Shown: one piece after another, positions 1-5,389 of the stretch
How positions within the stretch are numbered: the first letter of the stretch is position 1
How the letters are laid out: each line of letters starts with the position of its first letter
Assembly: GCA_040752025.1 (NCBI GenBank)
Contig: JBFMFR010000074.1
Span: 1 to 23,354, forward strand
Source of the DNA: JBFMFR01 sp040752025
Lineage (GTDB): Bacteria; Chloroflexota; Anaerolineae; Anaerolineales; UBA4823
Direction: 5' to 3'
DNA length: 23,354 bases
Made by a program: the position numbers and the translations under genes
The notes under the pieces: generated by a model
Seen by the model: only the letters and a program-made list of their open reading frames with translations
The model's database searches: none
What the model was told of the DNA's origin: nothing

Positions 1-138
1 CCCTGACGCAGCGTTCCCGGGGTACGCGTCCCCGTTCTGTAACAAACGAAGCTTACCCCGAAACGTGCCCGGCCGCAACCCCTTGCAGGCGTCCCTGCGG
101 GTCGCTCGTTAACATACTAACATGACGGCGAAAACCAC
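1..138. other. Non-coding left flank before the first RHS fragment
   Basis: I see no supported gene here. RHS-core similarity starts abruptly at about position 124, where a D-G-E-N-H-M stretch matches the second core copy. An in-frame TAA at 118-120 sits immediately upstream. No Shine-Dalgarno motif is visible before the ATG at 139. The stretch is therefore best read as the junction at which the 5' part of an RHS core was lost. Confidence 0.5.
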
Positions 139-675
139 ATGGTTGCGGTAAGCGGGGCAGCCACGGCAAGCTACCTGTACAACGGGGACGGGCAGCGCGT
201 GGTGGCAACCGAGACGGTGACCACGACCGCCGTGACGAAGGTGTTCGTGGGCAATTATGGCGAGTGGGATGATACTGCGCAGATGATGCAGCAGTATTTC
301 TACGCCGGGGCAACGCGCCTGGCGCTGCGGCAGGGGAGCGAGATGCCGCAGTGGCTGCTGAGCGACCACCTGGGCAGCACCAGCGCGGTGCTGAACTACG
401 ACGGCACGAGCAGCCAGGGCGAGCAGCGCTATACGGCCTGGGGAAGCGTGCGCTTCGAAGAGGGGGTGATGCCGACAGGGTACCAGTACACGGGGCAGTA
501 CCGGCACCAGAGCATCGGTCTCTACTATTACGGGGCAAGATGGTACGACGATTCGCTGGGGAGGTTTACGCAGCCGGATACGATTGTGCCCGAAGCCTCG
601 CAGGGGGTGCAGGCGTGGGACAGGTATTTATATACGAATGCGAACCCTGTACGACATACAGACAGCAGCGGCCAT
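124..675 (+). repeat. RHS core homology block, copy 1
   Basis: This segment is homologous to 1749-2295. Both run from a D-x-E-N-H-M motif through DHLGSTS and PEASQGVQAW to the core-terminating D-x-x-G-H. Stretches such as agcggggcagccacggc and tcgcagggggtgca are identical in the two copies. Similarity stops at the core/tip boundary near 675, where GC content also falls. Such a block could support homologous recombination that exchanges tips. Confidence 0.8.
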
Positions 676-1314
676 TGCATTGATGGTCTAACTACAGTTC
701 CATGCCTTTTGGCATTGATAGCTATAGCAGGTGGTGCGGGTGCGGCGGCAAATTACGAATGGAATGTTGTAGGACATTCCTGGTGGGAGTCGTCCGAATA
801 TACAACAGGTACTGCTCAAGCTGCTGTAGAGGGAGCTCTGGCAGCCGAAGGCGTTGGTTTAGCAGTTGGAACTGCCGCAACCTTTGGAGCAGTAGCGGCA
901 GCTGCCGCTGGTGGCGCAGCAGCATCAACAGCTGTAAATTCTTCAGGAAGTATTGCTGTAGACACAAATGTTATAATAACTGCTGTTGAAGGTCAACCAC
1001 AAGCAGTTACTACCGCTCTAGCTGGAAGAACACCAGTTATACCTCCAATGGCGGCTCAAGAATATTTAGTAAAAGGTAGCCCGGCTGGACTCAATCAATT
1101 TATCCAAGATTTTGGAGCGAAAATGGGTAGTGCACCAACACAGCAGGGGATTTCTAACCTCCAAACACTGGCAAATAATCTAGGCAGGGTTTTACACGAT
1201 GGAGATGCTGCTATTGCAGCCTCGGCAATCGAAAGTAGGCTTGGATTACTTACAAATGATTTGAGGCTATATAATTTCCTAATATCGATAGGATGGAACG
1301 CGGAGAAGTATTGA
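139..1314 (+). CDS. 5'-truncated RHS core fragment with PIN-type nuclease C-terminal tip (orphan toxin cassette)
   Basis: The first 180 or so residues are the distal end of an RHS core: YNGDGQR near residue 14, SDHLGSTSAVLNYDG at 75-89, ARWYDDSLGRFTQPD at 133-147 and a terminal DSSGHC near 180. The tip then diverges completely from the second RHS copy. Residues about 186-268 are hydrophobic and Ala/Gly-rich and could be a membrane-crossing segment. Residues about 272-391 look like a PIN nuclease: AVDTN with D275, E308 in AAQEYL, D354 and D356 in LHDGDAA, and D374 in LLTNDL. That spacing of acidic residues fits PIN active sites, which are Mg-dependent RNases in the VapC family. A whole RHS protein is over 1000 residues, so this is only the end of one. 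The start is uncertain: there is no ribosome site and an in-frame stop lies at 118-120. It may be silent unless recombined. The fold assignment is by eye. Confidence 0.75.
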   Translation: MVAVSGAATASYLYNGDGQRVVATETVTTTAVTKVFVGNYGEWDDTAQMMQQYFYAGATRLALRQGSEMPQWLLSDHLGSTSAVLNYDGTSSQGEQRYTAWGSVRFEEGVMPTGYQYTGQYRHQSIGLYYYGARWYDDSLGRFTQPDTIVPEASQGVQAWDRYLYTNANPVRHTDSSGHCIDGLTTVPCLLALIAIAGGAGAAANYEWNVVGHSWWESSEYTTGTAQAAVEGALAAEGVGLAVGTAATFGAVAAAAAGGAAASTAVNSSGSIAVDTNVIITAVEGQPQAVTTALAGRTPVIPPMAAQEYLVKGSPAGLNQFIQDFGAKMGSAPTQQGISNLQTLANNLGRVLHDGDAAIAASAIESRLGLLTNDLRLYNFLISIGWNAEKY

Positions 1315-1643
1315 TGGGTGCATTCAACGTAGTAAAGATTCCTGAGAAGTGTGAAATTTGCGGCCAGACTATTGAACGGAAAGTACAATTTAAGTATGGA
1401 GAGGTATGGCAGCATGAATATGATTTAGGAGACAAACTATTATGGGGAGCCAATAATTTTGGTGATCCTCAATTTACACAAGTTGTAGTCGATGGAGCAG
1501 GAGAGGATTGTCCGAATTGCCGATCAACCGGAGAAGATTACGAAGTTTGGATAACGAATGGAAAGATATCGGATGTAAGGAGAGCAACTGGGGAATACGA
1601 CTTCGTAAAAACTCAGGGAAAATTCATACTTATTAAGCCATGA
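1314..1643 (+). CDS. Small CxxC/CxxC protein, probable immunity protein for the PIN-tipped RHS fragment
   Basis: This is a 109-residue protein. I chose the ATG at 1314 because it overlaps the TGA of the RHS-PIN gene (TGATG), which is typical of translational coupling. An in-frame ATG at 1293 would overlap the toxin tip more deeply. It has two cysteine pairs, CEIC near the N-terminus and CPNC in the middle, suggesting a bound zinc ion. The rest is acidic, aromatic and soluble, with no signal peptide or membrane helix. I do not recognise the family. Its role is inferred from position: RHS and CDI toxin tips are usually followed directly by their immunity gene. The low GC content matches the tip before it rather than the GC-rich RHS core, which suggests that tip and partner were acquired together. 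Confidence 0.7.
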   Translation: MGAFNVVKIPEKCEICGQTIERKVQFKYGEVWQHEYDLGDKLLWGANNFGDPQFTQVVVDGAGEDCPNCRSTGEDYEVWITNGKISDVRRATGEYDFVKTQGKFILIKP

Positions 1644-1715
1644 CAATCTCATCTTTTGTAATCGAATGTTGGAAACCTCCTTTGCCAACCCACTTATATC
1701 CCCACAACGCAGCGC
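1644..1715 (+). other. Junction between immunity-like gene and second RHS core fragment
   Basis: This is a short spacer. The second core's frame is open upstream from 1662 and reads into core-like residues (TTQRVVGGQ) only just before 1716. The left part of the spacer is AT-rich like the preceding gene. No ribosome-binding site or clear promoter is visible, so this looks like a recombination junction rather than a normal gene start. Confidence 0.45.
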
Positions 1716-2879
1716 GTGGTAGGCGGGCAGAGCTACACGCTGAGCTACGACGCCGAGAACCACATGACGGGGGTGAGCGGGGCAGCCACGGCGAGCTTCG
1801 TTTACAACGGGGATGGGCAGCGCATCGTTGCCAGCGAGGGGGTCACGACTACGGTGTATTTGAGCAACTACGTCGAGCTGGCCTGGAATGGGCAAACGGC
1901 GAAGGTCAAAAAGTACTACTACGCCGGAACGACACGCGTGGCGATGCGCCAGGGGAACGCCGCCCCGCTGCTGGTGCTGGGCGACCACCTGGGCAGCACC
2001 AGCCGGGTGGTGAATTACGATGGGTCGCCGATCCCGGCGGACCAGCTTTACGCTCCGTGGGGAGAAACCCGTTTCACGAACGGAAGCATGCCAACCCAAT
2101 ACCAGTTTACCGGGCAATACCGGCAGGCTGCGATTGGGCTGGATTACTTCAATGCGCGCTGGTATGACCCTTCGCTGGGCAGGTTCACGCAGGCGGATAC
2201 GATCATCCCGGAGGCTTCGCAGGGGGTGCAAGCATGGAATAGATTTGCGGGGATGAACAATAACCCTGCCCGGTTTACGGACCCAAAGGGGCATGATATT
2301 TGTGGCGATGATTATGACCCGGCTTGTTCGGAAACTGAAGAAGTTGGTGCAATAGTTCCAACTTTCCAATCAGATGCATTTCTCTTGTCATCTTCAACCA
2401 CAATTGGTTTTGGGCCATGGTTCATGACAGGCGGTATCGACGTTGTTGTTACTAGCGACCAAATTGGCATCTTTACGGTGTCTGGGGTAGGCCCAGCATT
2501 GGGTGGACACGATGTGTCAAAGGTGAAATCCAATGCTAATGATGAAGAGGCTACGTTTGTTACGCCTCAATGGGGTGGATCTGTTACGGTCGGCGGCGTC
2601 TTCGGTGATAAAATCGAAGATGATGTATCAGTGTATTCAGGCACTGCGCTAGTAGCTGGTGGTAGTGCTGGTCCGGTTTCTGCCGAGATGGCTTCCTCTG
2701 TTGATGTGAAATCGGGCTTACCAAATTTCAACATTACTACCGTTGCTGTGGGTACAGGACCCAGTATGGTACCTGTCGAGGGTCATGTGTACTATGTAAA
2801 TGCAATATATCAGAAAGGGATTTCTGTTTTTCTGTCAACCCTAGCTCGGTTTTGCGGCTTGCTGTCTGCTACACCTTGA
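1716..2879 (+). CDS. 5'-truncated RHS core fragment with unrecognised C-terminal tip (second orphan cassette)
   Basis: The reading frame gives 387 residues from a GTG with no visible ribosome-binding site; the true start is unknown. Residues 1-192 are the distal RHS core: YDAENHM at 11-17, GDHLGSTSRVVNYDG at 89-103, NARWYDPSLGRFTQAD at 146-161 and a closing DPKGHD. From about residue 194 the sequence no longer resembles the first RHS copy. The tip begins with cysteines (CGDDYDPAC), which could form a metal site or disulfide. It continues as about 170 residues rich in Gly, Val, Ser and Thr, which suggests a beta-structured domain. I do not recognise a nuclease or other toxin motif. The next gene starts 4 bp after the stop. 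By analogy with other orphan RHS tips, this is a candidate effector of unknown activity. Confidence 0.7.
   Translation: MVGGQSYTLSYDAENHMTGVSGAATASFVYNGDGQRIVASEGVTTTVYLSNYVELAWNGQTAKVKKYYYAGTTRVAMRQGNAAPLLVLGDHLGSTSRVVNYDGSPIPADQLYAPWGETRFTNGSMPTQYQFTGQYRQAAIGLDYFNARWYDPSLGRFTQADTIIPEASQGVQAWNRFAGMNNNPARFTDPKGHDICGDDYDPACSETEEVGAIVPTFQSDAFLLSSSTTIGFGPWFMTGGIDVVVTSDQIGIFTVSGVGPALGGHDVSKVKSNANDEEATFVTPQWGGSVTVGGVFGDKIEDDVSVYSGTALVAGGSAGPVSAEMASSVDVKSGLPNFNITTVAVGTGPSMVPVEGHVYYVNAIYQKGISVFLSTLARFCGLLSATP
1749..2295 (+). repeat. RHS core homology block, copy 2
   Basis: This is the second copy of the distal RHS core, homologous to 124-675 and in the same orientation. It is followed by an unrelated tip. 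Its RHS-like sequence extends about 40 bp further upstream (TQRVVGGQSYTLSY) than the first copy's, so the two copies were truncated at different points. Confidence 0.8.
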
Positions 2880-2883
2880 ATGT

Positions 2884-4014
2884 ATGTCAATGTCGCGAAA
2901 AAACCTTACGGTATCTGGAATAGCAGCTCTGCTCGTATTTTTGGCGTGGTGTTACTTGCGCTACACGAACTATCCAAAAGAACCAATCGCTGAAGGAGAG
3001 CTTCCATCAAAACCGGTCTGGGTGTTCGAGGCGTCTGAACGAATTACATCCACGCCAGTGTTCAGCGATGGGCGTATTTTCATCAAGACAGATAATTTGA
3101 TCTATGCCACCGATTCAACTAATGGCACAGAGTTCTGGCATAGACTGTCGCAAAGTTACTCGTCGCCAAATTTTGCACCAGTAGTAGCGGGAGATCGCTT
3201 GATTGTCGTCGAGAAATATTCTAACCTGAGCGCTTATAGGACCGACTCTGGGGAACGGCTGTGGCAGGCCCAATCGCGTTACGAAGGCATCGAAGATCCA
3301 ACCCTCACGCAAGTGGAGGCGATGGCTCTCGGCCTGAACCTTGTTCTGGTTGCCAGGCGTAATCATGGGCTAACGGCTTATAGCCTTGCCTCTGGAGAGA
3401 TTGTCTGGTCAGTTCCAGCGCCTGACAGGACAATATTGTATCTGGCAGCAGATACTCAGACCGTCTATTTGGCTGCTGGTCGTACACTTTTGGCTTATGA
3501 TATCAGTACGGGGAAATTGCGGTGGGAGAAGGCTTTCCCATCTCTGGTCGGCCCCATTTTGGTCAATGATGGTGTGTTATTCGTTGCTTTGAGGCGCGGG
3601 ATAACCTGTCTCCTGGCATTAGATTTGGACGCCGGAACCTTATCAGAAAAGTGGCAGATTTATTCTGGTGACTTGTTGGAAGATGAGCCCAGAACGATAG
3701 TTATAGAGGGCGATCTTCTGCTGCTAGGTGGCCAAAAGCTAGTTGGGATTTTGAAGGAGACGGGCAAGATCCAATGGATCAGCCAGTCAACGGGTTGGCT
3801 GGAGCGCCCAGTGGTATTTGGCGATCGGGTTTACGTAAGAAATACAATGACGACTCTCTTTGCTTTCGACCTGGCTAATGGACAGGAAAAGGGTCGCCTG
3901 ACCTTGCAAGAGAACACACCTTTGAAGCACGAAGCCGAGCGCAGCCCAGTTGTAGCAGGGGGTTTGCTAATCGTACCATTTGGGGATGAGCGTATTTTTG
4001 CATATTCCCCTTGA
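2884..4014 (+). CDS. Membrane-anchored PQQ-like beta-propeller protein
   Basis: This 376-residue protein has an N-terminal hydrophobic helix at about residues 9-25 and no lipobox, so it is probably a signal anchor with an extracytoplasmic body. The body has about seven repeats of the PQQ/BamB-like blade signature (YxxDxxTGxxxW). Examples are ATDSTNGTEFW, AYRTDSGERLW, AYSLASGEIVW, AYDISTGKLRW and AFDLANGQEKG. Such propellers serve as interaction scaffolds or bind PQQ in dehydrogenases. No dehydrogenase-specific residues stand out, so I infer a binding role. It starts 4 bp after the second RHS tip with no clear ribosome site of its own; ATG 2890 is an alternative start. This implies coupling to the tip, and it might serve as a periplasmic or surface immunity protein. 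That role is positional inference only. Confidence 0.7.
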   Translation: MSMSRKNLTVSGIAALLVFLAWCYLRYTNYPKEPIAEGELPSKPVWVFEASERITSTPVFSDGRIFIKTDNLIYATDSTNGTEFWHRLSQSYSSPNFAPVVAGDRLIVVEKYSNLSAYRTDSGERLWQAQSRYEGIEDPTLTQVEAMALGLNLVLVARRNHGLTAYSLASGEIVWSVPAPDRTILYLAADTQTVYLAAGRTLLAYDISTGKLRWEKAFPSLVGPILVNDGVLFVALRRGITCLLALDLDAGTLSEKWQIYSGDLLEDEPRTIVIEGDLLLLGGQKLVGILKETGKIQWISQSTGWLERPVVFGDRVYVRNTMTTLFAFDLANGQEKGRLTLQENTPLKHEAERSPVVAGGLLIVPFGDERIFAYSP

Positions 4015-4028
4015 AAAGGGAGAATAGG

Positions 4029-4511
4029 ATGAGCAACTTGACCAATCAAGTAGATTCAGGCAATCCGCCTATGAGAAAAACTTCATTTTTAAAGAAGCGA
4101 TGGCTTTTCCTGGGGTGTATTTCACTGCTTGTGATTTTCTGTGGCCTCGTCTTTTCTTTGATCAGGGTGAGAGTACAATCGGCCTTGGGCCCTATTCGTA
4201 TTACGGATGCCAGGATAGCAGTAACCATTGACGATCAAGGTACACCTCCACCGTCCGTTAGCGCTATTCGACCAGATCAACCCAGGATTTACTGTTTTAT
4301 TGCAATTTCGGCGCCGAAGCCTGTGGTGATCGGCGCAAGATGGTTTCATGAAGAGCAACTCATTTTTGAAGATCAGGCACTCGTGGAAACATGGAGAGCG
4401 TTCTACATCCAGCCTTTGCCTGGTGAAAAATTTTCCGAGGGCGAATACCGGGTCGAGATTCTCCTTCAAAAAATGGTTATCAAGACTTTGTATTTCTCTG
4501 TAACGAGGTGA
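4029..4511 (+). CDS. Small single-pass membrane protein of unknown function
   Basis: This is a 160-residue protein. I chose ATG 4029 because AGGGAG lies about 10 bases upstream; a TTG at 4011 is in frame but overlaps the stop of the propeller gene. Residues 1-23 are basic and cytoplasmic. A membrane helix follows at about 25-47 (WLFLGCISLLVIFCGLVF), then a domain of about 110 residues that is probably outside the membrane. The domain is beta-like, with GARWFHEEQLIFE and GEYRVEILL stretches resembling an immunoglobulin-like or ligand-binding sandwich. I do not recognise the family. It follows the propeller gene by 14 bp on the same strand and is probably co-transcribed with it and the second RHS tip. 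Confidence 0.55.
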   Translation: MSNLTNQVDSGNPPMRKTSFLKKRWLFLGCISLLVIFCGLVFSLIRVRVQSALGPIRITDARIAVTIDDQGTPPPSVSAIRPDQPRIYCFIAISAPKPVVIGARWFHEEQLIFEDQALVETWRAFYIQPLPGEKFSEGEYRVEILLQKMVIKTLYFSVTR

Positions 4512-4515
4512 GTTT

Positions 4516-4788
4516 GGCTGGCGGTGGGTGCAACGCGCTCTGGGCGACGATGCGGTGCGCAGCCAATATGTCTACTACCCGTGGGATACGCCGGAGCAGG
4601 GCGGGCTGTTGCAGCAGATGCTCAGCGGCACGCCAACGCTCCCGGATTCCTTGCAGGACCTGCGTTACGACTACGATCGCAACGGCAACATCTGGCACAT
4701 CTACGACTACAAAACCGGCAGCCCACAAACGCAAACGTTCTCCTACAGATGTTTAGAACCGTCAAGAGTATTGGGAGAAAGTTGTTGA
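4516..4788 (+). pseudogene. RHS core remnant from an upstream (YD-repeat) part of the core
   Basis: The frame reads VQRALGDDAVRSQYVYYPW and then LRYDYDRNGNIWHIYDY, an RHS YD-repeat pattern. After FSY at about 4750 the similarity ends, and the frame stops at 4786-4788 after a short unrelated run. The frame is closed at the left by TAA 4501-4503. In an intact RHS protein this segment lies N-terminal to the two core pieces found upstream, yet here it is 3' of them. It therefore does not continue either copy. It has no start signals and is surely not functional as it stands. It fills most of the 410-bp space between the membrane protein and the oxidoreductase operon. Confidence 0.75.
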
Positions 4789-4882
4789 GGGCAGCCAGGA
4801 AAAGAAGTGGATCGCCGGCGTCGTGGGAACTGGCTAAAGAGTCTTTTCCCCGGGTTCGATCCCATTTAACCTGCAAACGCGC

Positions 4883-4905
4883 GGTAGAATCAGGATGATT
4901 CTACC
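4883..4905 (+). promoter_or_regulatory. Perfect 10-bp palindrome upstream of oxidoreductase operon (candidate operator)
   Basis: GGTAGAATCA and TGATTCTACC form exact inverted arms around a 3-base centre (GGA). The element ends just before the AGGAGAGG ribosome site at 4909-4916. Its left arm contains TAGAAT, a plausible -10 hexamer, though no good -35 is visible at the right distance. It could be a repressor site covering the promoter or a 5' mRNA hairpin. There is no T-run, so it is not a standard terminator for the gene before it. Confidence 0.5.
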
Positions 4906-4921
4906 AACAGGAGAGGCCACG

Positions 4922-5389
4922 ATGACAATGTTAACGATTACGGTCAACGGCGTCGATCACCAGGTGGATGTCCCTGAGGATACGCCTTTACTCTGGGTGC
5001 TGCGCGACACGCTGGGCCTGACCGGCACCAAGTTCGGCTGCGGCATCGGGCAGTGCGGGTCGTGCACGGTGCACATCGACGGGCAGGCGCAGCGCTCGTG
5101 CAGCACGCCGGTCTCGGCGGTGGTGGGCAAGCAGGTCACCACCATCGAGGGGCTTTCCCCGGACGGGGATCACCCGCTGCAGCAGGCCTGGCTGAGCGAA
5201 AATGTGCCGCAGTGCGGTTACTGCCAGCCCGGGCAGATCATGACGGCGGCGGCTTTGCTGGCGCGCAACCCGCAGCCCAGCGACGACGAGATCGACGCGG
5301 CGATGAAAGGTGTGTTGTGCCGCTGCGGCACGTACCGGCGCATCCGCAAAGCGATCCACGTGGCGGCCGGGCAGGCAGGTGGGGTATGA
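4922..5389 (+). CDS. iorA: Molybdenum hydroxylase 2Fe-2S subunit (isoquinoline 1-oxidoreductase alpha-like)
   Basis: This 155-residue protein is typical in length for the small subunit of two-subunit aldehyde oxidase/isoquinoline 1-oxidoreductase enzymes. The N-terminal plant-type ferredoxin domain has C40, C45, C48 and C60 (FGCGIGQCGSC). The C-terminal helical 2Fe-2S domain has C98, C101, C133 and C135 (CGYCQPG and CRCGTY). The subunit passes electrons from the molybdenum centre in the partner to an acceptor. ATG 4922 is favoured because AGGAGAGG lies 5 bases upstream; an in-frame ATG at 4895 falls inside the palindrome and has no such site. Its stop overlaps the next start (ATGA). The family is clear, but the substrate is not. 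It carries no signal peptide, so the complex may be exported by piggy-backing on the Tat signal of the large subunit. Confidence 0.9.
   Translation: MTMLTITVNGVDHQVDVPEDTPLLWVLRDTLGLTGTKFGCGIGQCGSCTVHIDGQAQRSCSTPVSAVVGKQVTTIEGLSPDGDHPLQQAWLSENVPQCGYCQPGQIMTAAALLARNPQPSDDEIDAAMKGVLCRCGTYRRIRKAIHVAAGQAGGV

Noticed and set aside
4846..4866. GGGTTCGATCCC resembles a tRNA T-arm, suggesting a tRNA end or attachment site next to the RHS island
   Set aside because: The T-stem cannot be extended to five pairs, and no acceptor, anticodon or D arm is found upstream. It is only a short palindrome around TTCGA.
4753..4880. Small frame after the RHS remnant that might be a transposase remnant
   Set aside because: No transposase motif, terminal repeats or target duplication can be seen; the sequence is too short to assign.
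5053..5385. Long frame that would extend the molybdopterin subunit upstream by 111 residues
   Set aside because: It overlaps the well-supported 2Fe-2S subunit in another frame. ATG 5386 gives a direct Tat signal and an ATGA overlap.
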